Of a DNA stretch of 64,000 bases, positions 8,419-16,281 are shown piece by piece; within the stretch, counting starts at the first letter, position 1, and each line of letters begins with the position of its first letter. The notes beneath the pieces were generated by a model. The model was not told the origin of the DNA and did no database searches. It was given only the letters and a program-made list of their open reading frames with translations. Origin of the DNA: Propionivibrio dicarboxylicus. Lineage in GTDB: Bacteria; Pseudomonadota; Gammaproteobacteria; Burkholderiales; Rhodocyclaceae. The stretch spans positions 1 to 64,000 of the forward strand of contig NZ_FNCY01000018.1 of the NCBI RefSeq assembly GCF_900099695.1, read 5' to 3'. A program made the position numbers and the translations under genes.

Positions 8419-9219
8419 ATGCAAAGAAAGAGTGTTTTGACAGTACGGCATTTGGTACGCGGGCTTGCCGCACTGGCCTTGATGGCCAGCGGTGTAGCCA
8501 TGGCGACGGATCCGGAAATCATGCTGCACGAGAACGACACGGCGGAAAAAGGCGAGTTGGTGGCGTCGCTGCATTCGAATTACACGGTGCGCGGGATCAA
8601 GGCGACCGATGACGGTACCTGGCCGGAGCAGCGGCAGACGAACCTGATGGCCGAATTCGCCACCGGCTTGGGTCCGGGCTGGGAAGTGGGCATTCACTTG
8701 CCGATCCGTCGTGCCGGTATCGATAGCGAATCCTCGCGTTCAGGTGCCTGGGGCGCGTCCGGGGTGATGCTCCGGATCAAGCATGTCACAAAGCTGGAAA
8801 ACGGGTTTTTCTACGGTTTCAACAATGAGTACGACACGTTTGCGCGTCGCTTTGATTCGGCGCCGCGAGGGCTTGAGTTTCGCGGCATCGTCGGTCGGGA
8901 AACCGACAATTACCGGATGACGCTGAACCCGGTACTTGCCCGTGGCTTGGGCGGCGACGAGGAAAGCAGCAAGTATGAGTTCCGTCTCGACGCCAAGGTC
9001 GTGCGCAAGATCAGCGAGTCGATGGCGCTCGGCATGGAAACCTATACTCGCTGGGGCAAACTGGGTGACTTGCACCCCGGAAGCCGCGACCGGGTGTTCT
9101 ATCTGGTCGGCGAATTCGAGCTGCCGGGCGAGAGTTCGCTGCACGTCGGTATCGGCCACGGCGATCGCGACGCGCCCGAAAAGGCGGTGATCAAAGCCGT
9201 TTGGTCGACGGCGTTTTGA
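8419..9219 (+). CDS. Predicted outer-membrane beta-barrel protein, divergent from feoAB
   Basis: 266 aa. A signal peptide is clear (basic start, hydrophobic LVRGLAALALMASGV, cut after AMA at about residue 29). The mature part alternates polar and hydrophobic residues and ends in aromatic Phe (WSTAF), the usual C-terminal signature for BAM-inserted barrels. No cytochrome CxxCH or receptor plug motif is present. I do not recognise a named family. It faces feoAB across the Fur-like operator, which suggests an iron-related role (inference). ATG 8419 gives the compact signal peptide; ATG 8389 would add ten residues. Confidence 0.75.
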   Translation: MQRKSVLTVRHLVRGLAALALMASGVAMATDPEIMLHENDTAEKGELVASLHSNYTVRGIKATDDGTWPEQRQTNLMAEFATGLGPGWEVGIHLPIRRAGIDSESSRSGAWGASGVMLRIKHVTKLENGFFYGFNNEYDTFARRFDSAPRGLEFRGIVGRETDNYRMTLNPVLARGLGGDEESSKYEFRLDAKVVRKISESMALGMETYTRWGKLGDLHPGSRDRVFYLVGEFELPGESSLHVGIGHGDRDAPEKAVIKAVWSTAF

Positions 9220-10063
9220 CCTTTCCTGACGAACCGGTCTTTGTTGGGCGTACCCACAGCGCCGGGTCGACGGCGACGCCGTTGAGGTAGACACTCCAGT
9301 GCAGATGCGGGCCGCTGGCGCGGCCGCTCATGCCCGAGCGGCCGATTTCCTGGCCGGATGACACGCTTTGTCCGAGAGCGACGTCGATACGGTCGAGGTG
9401 ACAGACGAGGGTGATGAGTCCGTTGCCGTGGTCGATGAAGATTGTCTTGCCGTTGAAGAAATAGTCGTCGACGGCGAGAACCGTTCCAGCGGCGGCGGCC
9501 TTGACGACGGTGCCGCGGGGAATGGCGATGTCGGCACCGCTGTGCGGCGCGCGCGGTTCGCCGTTGAATATCCGACGGTTGCCGAAGCGTCCTGAAAACA
9601 GGCCGTCGGCGGGTAAGGTCAGGTGACCATCGGCATCGGGTGTCGGGCGCCAGTGTTGCCGGATTTCCTTGATCCTGGCGATTTCGGCGAGCGCCCGCGT
9701 CTCGTCTTCGGGGGACAGTCGGACCTTGCTCATGTCCTTGAGCGTGACGTGTTGTTCGGGATAGTGCTTCGCCTGGATTTCAAAGGACAGCGATTTCTCG
9801 TCGGCGCCGTCGCTCACCCGCAACGTATGGGGGCCGGTGGGTGTGTCGAGGGCGATGCCGACCACCGCGATCCATTCTCCACGGTCGCGCGTCACCCACA
9901 CCGGTTGCTGGTCGAGCCACGCGCGCGGCGCCTGATGATGGACCTCGACCTTGCCGAGCGGCAGCAGGGCAATGCCGCCGGGTACCCGCGATTCGAGCGG
10001 CAGCCCCAGGGCGATCATAGGCATCAGTGCCAGCAGACCGGCAAAGCCTTTGCGAGCGCTCAT
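9191..10063 (-). CDS. M23-family peptidase (LytM-like), exported
   Basis: 290 aa periplasmic metallopeptidase or peptidoglycan hydrolase. A signal peptide spans about residues 1-22 (LLALMPMIALG). The M23 domain occupies about 165-275 and carries the zinc motifs: HSGAD (H-x3-D) and the later HLHW (H-x-H), as in active LytM enzymes rather than EnvC-type degenerate ones. The N-terminal half is an all-beta region seen in similar betaproteobacterial proteins. ATG 10063 overlaps the ypfJ stop as ATGA. It overlaps the convergent outer-membrane gene by 29 bp. Confidence 0.9.
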   Translation of the reverse strand: MSARKGFAGLLALMPMIALGLPLESRVPGGIALLPLGKVEVHHQAPRAWLDQQPVWVTRDRGEWIAVVGIALDTPTGPHTLRVSDGADEKSLSFEIQAKHYPEQHVTLKDMSKVRLSPEDETRALAEIARIKEIRQHWRPTPDADGHLTLPADGLFSGRFGNRRIFNGEPRAPHSGADIAIPRGTVVKAAAAGTVLAVDDYFFNGKTIFIDHGNGLITLVCHLDRIDVALGQSVSSGQEIGRSGMSGRASGPHLHWSVYLNGVAVDPALWVRPTKTGSSGKVKTPSTKRL

Positions 10064-10923
10064 AACGACGCGGCCTTGAAGGTGTCGCATTGGCGGATGT
10101 CGCCGCTGTCGATGCCGCGTTTGAACCAGCGGACCCGTTGTTCGGAGCTGCCGTGGGTAAAGGTCTCGGGAACGATACGTCCTTGCGATTGCTGCTGCAG
10201 GCGGTCATCGCCGATGGCCGAAGCGGCACGCAGGGCTTGCTCGATTTCGCCCGGTTCGATGATGTGTTTGGCTGCGTCGGCCCGAGCCGCCCACACGCCG
10301 GCGAAACAGTCGGCCTGGAGTTCCAGGCGGACCGACAAGGCATTGGCGCGGGTGCGGTTGCTGCCTTGCTGGGCGCGGTGGACCTTGTCCGAGATGCCCA
10401 TCAGATTCTGTACATGATGGCCGACTTCGTGCGCGATGACATACGCCTGGGCAAATTCGCCCGGTGCGTGGAAGCGCGTGCGCAGGTCGCGGTAGAACGA
10501 GAGATCGATATAGACGCGCCGGTCGCCCGGGCAGTAGAACGGTCCCATCGCCGATTGGCCGGTCCCGCAGGCGGTTGGCGTGGCGCCAGAGAAGAGGACG
10601 AGTTTGGGGCGGAGGTAGGTTTCACCATGCTCGCGGAATATCCGGTCCCAGGTGGTTTCGGTGCTGGCCAGAATCTTGGAGACAAAGCGTGCCGCTGGGT
10701 CGTCGGGTGGCGGCTTGTGGGCCGTGACATGAGGGCTTGATGGCGCTTGCAGGTTGGAAGCCATGCCGAGGATGGCCATCGGGTCGATGCCGAGGAAATA
10801 ACCGGCGGCGAGTGCCAGGATGACGGTGCCGAGGCCGAGTCCACCGGCGCCGATGCCGCCGCCATAGGACTCGCCACGGCGGTCTTCGACGTTACCGCTT
10901 TCTTCCTGATCGTCGAGTCTCAT
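10060..10923 (-). CDS. ypfJ: YpfJ-type neutral zinc metallopeptidase, membrane anchored
   Basis: 287 aa. An N-terminal Gly-rich stretch leads to one transmembrane helix (about 31-46). The zinc motif HEVGHH lies at residues 165-170, the downstream ELQADCFAGVWA and the SAMGPFYCPGDRRVYIDLSF block are characteristic of the YpfJ/KPN_02809 family. The physiological substrate is not known. It overlaps both neighbours by ATGA, so a Cys-rich small protein, this peptidase and an M23 peptidase are made from one message. Confidence 0.92.
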   Translation of the reverse strand: MRLDDQEESGNVEDRRGESYGGGIGAGGLGLGTVILALAAGYFLGIDPMAILGMASNLQAPSSPHVTAHKPPPDDPAARFVSKILASTETTWDRIFREHGETYLRPKLVLFSGATPTACGTGQSAMGPFYCPGDRRVYIDLSFYRDLRTRFHAPGEFAQAYVIAHEVGHHVQNLMGISDKVHRAQQGSNRTRANALSVRLELQADCFAGVWAARADAAKHIIEPGEIEQALRAASAIGDDRLQQQSQGRIVPETFTHGSSEQRVRWFKRGIDSGDIRQCDTFKAASL

Positions 10924-11126
10924 TCTTCGCTTTTCTCTTGTTTGACCGTGTTCTGCTGGTGTTCGCGCGCCTGCTTTTCCCGCAAGCGGGCGTTCTTGCT
11001 GTCGTCAAAGAAGACGTAACGGCCGAATAGCTGGCAACCCTTCATGCCCGGGTCGCAGGGCAGGTCGTTGATTTTGCTGCAACGACCGTTGACTTCGTGG
11101 GGGCATCCCCATCCTGCGCTTGGCAT
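10920..11126 (-). CDS. Small Cys-rich conserved hypothetical protein
   Basis: 68 aa. Four cysteines are regularly spaced in the first half (C-x7-C-x7-C-x6-C from residue 8), suited to a Zn or Fe-S site; the C-terminal half is charged and helical (REKQAREHQQN). A good ribosome site (AAGGGACG) lies upstream of ATG 11126. It is the first gene of the peptidase operon and overlaps ypfJ by 4 bp. No function can be assigned; the coupling suggests that it works with the peptidases or is simply co-expressed. Confidence 0.75.
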   Translation of the reverse strand: MPSAGWGCPHEVNGRCSKINDLPCDPGMKGCQLFGRYVFFDDSKNARLREKQAREHQQNTVKQEKSEE

Positions 11127-11198
11127 CGTCGTCCCTTCAAAAAGTGTCCTATTTTCTCCGGCCGGCTGTCTTCGTACAAGTCTTCGGCCTTCTCGGCG

Positions 11199-11540
11199 TC
11201 AGTTGTTGCCGGGGCCGTTCCCGGTGACGACCTCGTCGGCGGAATCGCAGCCTTTGCCAGCCGAAATCGAGCGGGCAAACACGCGTGCTGCGATGTGCCG
11301 CAAGCCTTTCGGCAACCATGTGAGGTGGCGCTCCGGGGCGACGATCAAAGCGCAGGCGTAGGTGCTGCCGTCCCAATCGAGGGCCGGGCACTGTCCGCGT
11401 CGTCGGGCAAAGAGCAGGCGGCCGATCGGGCAGGGTTCGGCCGCGCAACACACGCCGCAACGGTTGCAGGGCGCGCCGTAAGCAGGCTTTTCCGGCGCCG
11501 CCGGGTGGAGCCGGATGGTGTATTCGCGTTCGTCATTCAC
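11199..11540 (-). CDS. YkgJ-like Cys-cluster protein
   Basis: 113 aa cytosolic protein. An early cluster CNRCGVCC-x4-C, then Cys in GQCPAL and YACAL, resembles the CxxCGxCC signature of the YkgJ/UPF0153 group, which is thought to bind Zn or Fe-S. The rest is unremarkable, ending in a Ser/Gly-rich tail (CDSADEVVTGNGPGNN). Ribosome site is weak. It lies between the peptidase operon and arsC-like gene on the same strand. The role is unknown. Confidence 0.75.
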   Translation of the reverse strand: MNDEREYTIRLHPAAPEKPAYGAPCNRCGVCCAAEPCPIGRLLFARRRGQCPALDWDGSTYACALIVAPERHLTWLPKGLRHIAARVFARSISAGKGCDSADEVVTGNGPGNN

Positions 11541-11563
11541 CGTGCTTGGCGCTCACGCGGCGA

Positions 11564-11929
11564 TCAGAGAAGCGATTCGATGAGCGCCAGGGCTTTTTCC
11601 GGCGGGCGGCCAACGACGGCCTGGTCGCCGCAGACGACGATCGGGCGTTCGATCAGAATCGGATGCTGGCAGAGCGCGTCGAGCCATTCGGTTTCGTCCA
11701 GTGTCTTGTCGGCGTAGTGTTCCTGGTAAACGCTTTCGCCGCGTCGAACGAGTTCCGACGCTTTCATGCCGAGCTTGTCGAGCAGCGCGCGCAGTTCCTC
11801 CCGGCTCGGCGGCGTCTTGAGGTAGTCGATGATTTCAGCCTCGAGCGCACGGCCGGCGACGAGGTCGCAGACGGAGCGGCTCTTCGAGCAACGGGGATTG
11901 TGGTAGATGACGAGTGTCGGGTGTTCCAT
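11564..11929 (-). CDS. arsC: ArsC-family glutaredoxin-type arsenate reductase
   Basis: 121 aa thioredoxin-fold protein of the ArsC/Spx/YffB family. The active-site loop HNPRCSKSRSV places Cys at about residue 14, as in glutaredoxin-dependent arsenate reductase; the conserved Arg set is visible in RP (ERPIVV) and VRRGE (KASELVRRGE). Length agrees. No arsenic operon genes (arsR, arsB) are adjacent, so a general redox role or a true arsenate reductase are both possible. Confidence 0.85.
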   Translation of the reverse strand: MEHPTLVIYHNPRCSKSRSVCDLVAGRALEAEIIDYLKTPPSREELRALLDKLGMKASELVRRGESVYQEHYADKTLDETEWLDALCQHPILIERPIVVCGDQAVVGRPPEKALALIESLL

Positions 11930-11987
11930 GGCTTTCGCTTTTTTATGGTTGGAGGTCGCTTGGACAGGTGCGGCGCAGTGGGGTTCG

Positions 11988-12881
11988 TCAGTCGCGGGCG
12001 ATTGACCTCAGCCCGTCGAGGAGCGACTGGACGGTGGCGGAGCGTTCGAAGCGCCGATGCACGACGACCAGCCACGAGTAATGTTCTTCGTTGAGAGGGA
12101 TATAACACATGCCGGGAAACTGGATCGGGGTCAGGATATCGGTCAGCAGGCTGACGCCGAAGCCCGCTGCAATCAGGCTGATCATGGTGCCGATCTCGGT
12201 AACGTGCTGGGTGACGCGCGGCGTGAAGCCGGATCGGCGGCAGACATCGATGAGGTCGTGCCCCAGGCCGATACCTTCCGGATCGAGAAAGGAGACGAAG
12301 TCGTCGTCGGCGAGTTCGGCCAGGGAGATCGACGCGGCCGACGCGAGTCGATGGCTGTCCGGGATGGCCGCGAGGATGCGCTGGCGCGACAAGGGAAAAT
12401 GTTCGACTCCCTCAGGCAGGCGGTGGGGGAGCGGGGCGCGAACGACGGCGACATCGAGTTCGCGCTGCGGCAGGGCGTCGATTTGCCGGAGAATCGGCAG
12501 TTCGTGCATGGCCAGATGGACCTTGGGGTGCTGCTTGCGAAAGGCCGAGAGAAGGTGAGGAAAGGGTTGGTCGAACATCGCCGATCCGACGATGCCGATA
12601 TCGATGCGTCCGGCTTCGCCACGCCCGATGTCGCGCGCCCGGCGCGTGGCACGCTCGGCATGGTCGAGTACGTTACGCGCTTCGTCGAAAAATGCCTGCC
12701 CGGCTTCCGTCAGTTCGATGCGTCGCTTTGTTCGCAGAAAGAGTCGAGTGCCGAGCTGAGTTTCGAGCGCTTTGATCTGCTGGCTCAGGGCAGGTTGCGC
12801 AATGCCCAGACGCTCGGCGGCGCGCGCGACGTGCAATTCTTCGGCGGTGGTCACAAAGTACCGGAATTGCCGGAAATCCAT
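11988..12881 (-). CDS. LysR-family transcriptional regulator
   Basis: 297 aa. An N-terminal winged helix-turn-helix (FRYFVTTAEELHVARAAERLGIAQPALSQQIKALE) is followed by a type-2 periplasmic-binding effector domain. The HTH resembles BenM/CbbR-type regulators of aromatic metabolism but the effector cannot be named. ATG 12881 has GGGAAG upstream. It is divergent from an EamA transporter; a T-N11-A dyad in the shared promoter is a likely autoregulatory site, so it probably controls the exporter. Confidence 0.93.
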   Translation of the reverse strand: MDFRQFRYFVTTAEELHVARAAERLGIAQPALSQQIKALETQLGTRLFLRTKRRIELTEAGQAFFDEARNVLDHAERATRRARDIGRGEAGRIDIGIVGSAMFDQPFPHLLSAFRKQHPKVHLAMHELPILRQIDALPQRELDVAVVRAPLPHRLPEGVEHFPLSRQRILAAIPDSHRLASAASISLAELADDDFVSFLDPEGIGLGHDLIDVCRRSGFTPRVTQHVTEIGTMISLIAAGFGVSLLTDILTPIQFPGMCYIPLNEEHYSWLVVVHRRFERSATVQSLLDGLRSIARD

Positions 12882-12896
12882 GAGCTTCCCTGTTTT

Positions 12897-12943
12897 ATTG
12901 ATAAGTTTATCGTATCAATAATGGTGTTTTAATACAATTGATA
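12897..12943. promoter_or_regulatory. LysR-type T-N11-A dyad and extra half site
   Basis: ATTGATA (12897-12903) and TATCAAT (12913-12919) are perfect inverted 7-mers with a 9-bp spacer, containing T-N11-A (12902 to 12914). A third copy of ATTGATA lies at 12937-12943. This pattern, 16 bp upstream of the LysR ATG and within the 183-bp divergent gap, is what a LysR binding region looks like (recall site plus activation site). Confidence 0.6.
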
Positions 12944-13064
12944 GTGGATATAAAAGCCGGATAATGGCGACTTGTGAAACGATTTCTTTCCGGCGCCGCC
13001 CTGAAGGGCAGACATCCTCCTCGAAAAAGCTGTTGCCCGTGTCGTCGGTCTTTTTATTCCTGCC

Positions 13065-14009
13065 ATGGCCTCTTACTCATTGAATCCCGCGCTTGACGCG
13101 CCCCATCCGATTTTCTCGAACCGCTCGCTGGTGTTTGCGCTGGCAACCTTGTGTTGCCTGTTTTGGGGGAGTTCGTATCCGGCGATCAAAGGGGGCTATG
13201 CGCTGTTCGAGGTCGTGCGTGGCGACATCCCGTCAACGCTGCTGTTCGCCGGTTGGCGGTTTACCCTGGCGGGGCTCGTCTTGCTCGCGTTCGCCCGTAT
13301 CGGCGGGGCGTCCTTGCGCCTGTCGCGGCGGCATTGGCAAGGCGTCGTGTCACTGGGTTTGGGGCAGACGACGGTGCATTACGTCTTTTTCTACGTCGGT
13401 CTCGCCAATACCACCGGCGTCAAGAGTTCGGTGCTTAATGGTGCGGTGTCCTTCTTCGGCGTGTTTCTCGCGCATTTCTTCGTCCAGGGTGAGCGCGTCA
13501 CTTTGGCCAAGGTCGTCGGCTGCATCGTCGGATTCCTCGGTGTGCTGGCCGTCAATTTCAATCCGGAATTGCTCGACCTCAGCTTCACGCTCCTCGGCGA
13601 GGGCTTCGTCCTGATCGCAGCGTTCATCATGGCAGCCGGCATGGTCCATGGCAAAAGCATTTCGCGGACGCTCGATTCAACCGTCATGACGGGGTATCAG
13701 TTGTTCATCGGCGGCAGCGTCTTGCTGTTCGCCGGCACCGTCTCGGGCGGGCATCTCGCGGCATTGACCCCGGCATCTGCCGCGTTGATGGCCTTCCTGG
13801 TGTTCAACTCGTCGGTGGCTTTGTCACTGTGGAGCGTGCTGCTCAAGTACAACGGCGTCGGCATGATCAGCGTCTTCAATTTCCTCGTGCCGATTTTTGG
13901 TGCGCTGCTGTCGGCCTGGTTCCTGAACGAATCGGTCCTGGAATGGAAAAACCTGTTGGCCCTGCTGCTCGTCTGCTCGGGAATCTGGCTGGTCAATCGT
14001 CGGCGCTGA
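13065..14009 (+). CDS. EamA-family (DMT) transporter
   Basis: 314 aa inner-membrane protein of the drug/metabolite transporter superfamily. Two EamA halves with ten predicted helices are visible; first half includes FWGSSYPAIKGG and the second VFNSSVALSLWSVLLKY and LNESVLEWKN. Substrate unknown; such proteins often export amino acids or metabolites. Convergent overlap with the signalling gene is absent (50 bp gap). Its regulator is probably the divergent LysR. Confidence 0.9.
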   Translation: MASYSLNPALDAPHPIFSNRSLVFALATLCCLFWGSSYPAIKGGYALFEVVRGDIPSTLLFAGWRFTLAGLVLLAFARIGGASLRLSRRHWQGVVSLGLGQTTVHYVFFYVGLANTTGVKSSVLNGAVSFFGVFLAHFFVQGERVTLAKVVGCIVGFLGVLAVNFNPELLDLSFTLLGEGFVLIAAFIMAAGMVHGKSISRTLDSTVMTGYQLFIGGSVLLFAGTVSGGHLAALTPASAALMAFLVFNSSVALSLWSVLLKYNGVGMISVFNFLVPIFGALLSAWFLNESVLEWKNLLALLLVCSGIWLVNRRR

Positions 14010-14058
14010 ACCCCGCCGCCAGTCCCTTGCGCAACCAAGGCTTGATTGTGAACACCCC

Positions 14059-16281
14059 CTAGGCCCGCCTCGCCCTTTTTTCCTGTGCCATACGGATGAA
14101 TTGCTGGCACGGGATCGGCGGCGAATAGAAATAGCCCTGGATCGTGGTGCAGCCGTTGTTTTCAAGATAGACGATCTGGGTTTCCGTCTCGACGCCTTCG
14201 GCCACCAGTTGCAGATTGAGTCCGCGAGCGATCGAGATGATCGCAAGAATGACGGGGTAGTGGCCCTGCTCGCTTTCGATGGCGCGAACGAAGGCCTGGT
14301 CGATCTTGATTTTATGCACAGGGAATCGGTGCAGGTAGGACAGCGACGAGTAGCCGGTGCCAAAGTCGTCGATGGCGATATTGACGCCGAGCGACGAAAG
14401 CTTGTGCAGTTGCTCGATGGCGTGCTGAGGACTGCGGATGCAGAGATTTTCAGTGATTTCAGCTTCGACCAGCGACGGCGATATACCGTAATGTGCGAGC
14501 GTGGCGCTGATCTTGTCGAAACAGTCGCGATGGTCGAGGTACTGCGGCGAGATGTTGAAGGATACCGGCATTCTGTCGAGCCCCGCTGCCTTCCATTTGA
14601 GAAGGTCGCGGCATAATGCCGATAGCATCCAGTCGCTGATCGGAATCATCAAACCGTTTTCTTCCGCGAACGGGAGGAATTCTCCGGCGCTGACGAGCCC
14701 GCGTTCCGGGTGATTCCAGCGCATCAGCGCCTCGGCGCCGATGATTTCGCCGCTGCGGCTGTCGACATGCGGCTGGTAATACAGTTCGAACTGGTTGTTT
14801 TCCAGCGCGTGCCGCAGATCCTTTTCGAGGACGACCTTCTGGTAGGTGGCGGCGAGCATCGAGGGATCGAAGAAGGAATAACCGTTCTTGCCGCCGCCCT
14901 TGATGTGGTACATGGCGATGTCGGCATGACGAAGCAGTTCGTCGATCGACTCGCCGTCGTGCGGGTACACGGCGATGCCAATACTGGCCGAAATATAAAG
15001 CTCGATGCCATCGAGGAAGAAGGGGTGGCGGAGCGCTTCGAGGAATTTCGCGCTGATGATCTCGGCATCCTGCCGGCTGTGCAGTTCGGGCAGGACGACG
15101 GTGAATTCGTCGCCGCCGACGCGGGCCAGCGTGTCGCTCTTGCGCAGGCAGTCCTTGAGCCGCATGGCCGCTTGCTGGAGCAGTTCGTCGCCCTTGACGT
15201 GTCCGAGCGTATCGTTGATCAGCTTAAAACGGTCGAGGTCGATGAACATCACCGCGACGTCGCAGCAGTTCCGCTGCGACTGTGCGATGGCGAGTCCCAA
15301 GCGATCCTTGAACAGGATCCGGTTAGGCAGGTCGGTCAGGATGTCGTGGTAGGCTTGGTAGGAGATCAACTGCTCGGCGCGTTTGCGTTCAGTGATGTCG
15401 CGCGCGACGCCGTAGGTCCCGAAATACTGCCTGTTCTGCGCCATCCGGTCTTGCGAGTACATGCCCATCGAATTGAAGGAGATGGTCATGAAGGTGTTTT
15501 CGAAGGTGCGCTCGTCGTCCTGGTGCTGGTTCTTGAGGCGCAATTCGATGTTGCGCGAGGCACGTTCGCCAACGCGCCGTTCGTTGAAGACGTAACGGGC
15601 GCGTTCCAGATCCTCGTCGTGAACAATCGCCGAATAGTGCTCGCCGACCAGTTCCGTCGCCGTGTATCCGAGCAGCTTCTCGATGCGGCTGTTGACGTAG
15701 GTGAACCGGCCGTCGGGGTCGAGGGTGTAAATGATGTCGGGAGAGCTATCGACGAGGTAGCGGTAGAGCTTCTCGGAGCATTCGAGTTGCCAGGAAATCC
15801 GCTGGTTTTCAGCTTCGAGGTGTTTTTCCACGAGCGCATGCCGGATTGTCTTGAGCAGGTCGGCACGCGAATAGGGTTTGCGCAGGTAATCGTAGGCGCC
15901 CCGTTTCATCGCCGATACTGCGCCTTCGATGTCGGTTTCGCCGCTGATGACGATGACCTTGGTCGCCGGCGCGTTGGCGCGGACAAAGGCCATGATGTCG
16001 TGGCCGCTGCAGTCGGGCAGGCGCAGGTCGAGCAGGATCAGGTCGAACTGGCGTTGATCCAGATGGGCGAGCGCCTGGGCGCCCGAACTTGCCGTCGACA
16101 GTTCGTAAGGTTCGTCGTCGAGCAGGGCAGCCAGGCTGTCGAGCATGCGGGGTTCATCGTCGACGAGCAGCAGCCGTGGCTTTTCGTCGGCGCCGGCAGT
16201 GTCACCCGCGGCTTCCGGTTCGCGGGGCCGGAGAGCCGCTTCGATGGCGGCGGAATCTTCAGTCGAAATCAGGTGAATCAT
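14059..16281 (-). CDS. REC-PAS-GGDEF-EAL response regulator (c-di-GMP turnover)
   Basis: 740 aa. Domains in order: receiver at about 35-150 with phosphoacceptor Asp85 (LILLDLRLPD); PAS at about 168-290; GGDEF at about 300-460 with intact VGGDEF near 388; EAL at about 475-730 with AEALMRW near 515 and DDFGTGYSSLSYLH near 630. Both catalytic domains look complete, so synthesis and breakdown of c-di-GMP are both possible. Its ATG overlaps the upstream kinase stop by 4 bp, making the kinase the obvious phosphate donor (inference). Confidence 0.93.
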   Translation of the reverse strand: MIHLISTEDSAAIEAALRPREPEAAGDTAGADEKPRLLLVDDEPRMLDSLAALLDDEPYELSTASSGAQALAHLDQRQFDLILLDLRLPDCSGHDIMAFVRANAPATKVIVISGETDIEGAVSAMKRGAYDYLRKPYSRADLLKTIRHALVEKHLEAENQRISWQLECSEKLYRYLVDSSPDIIYTLDPDGRFTYVNSRIEKLLGYTATELVGEHYSAIVHDEDLERARYVFNERRVGERASRNIELRLKNQHQDDERTFENTFMTISFNSMGMYSQDRMAQNRQYFGTYGVARDITERKRAEQLISYQAYHDILTDLPNRILFKDRLGLAIAQSQRNCCDVAVMFIDLDRFKLINDTLGHVKGDELLQQAAMRLKDCLRKSDTLARVGGDEFTVVLPELHSRQDAEIISAKFLEALRHPFFLDGIELYISASIGIAVYPHDGESIDELLRHADIAMYHIKGGGKNGYSFFDPSMLAATYQKVVLEKDLRHALENNQFELYYQPHVDSRSGEIIGAEALMRWNHPERGLVSAGEFLPFAEENGLMIPISDWMLSALCRDLLKWKAAGLDRMPVSFNISPQYLDHRDCFDKISATLAHYGISPSLVEAEITENLCIRSPQHAIEQLHKLSSLGVNIAIDDFGTGYSSLSYLHRFPVHKIKIDQAFVRAIESEQGHYPVILAIISIARGLNLQLVAEGVETETQIVYLENNGCTTIQGYFYSPPIPCQQFIRMAQEKRARRA

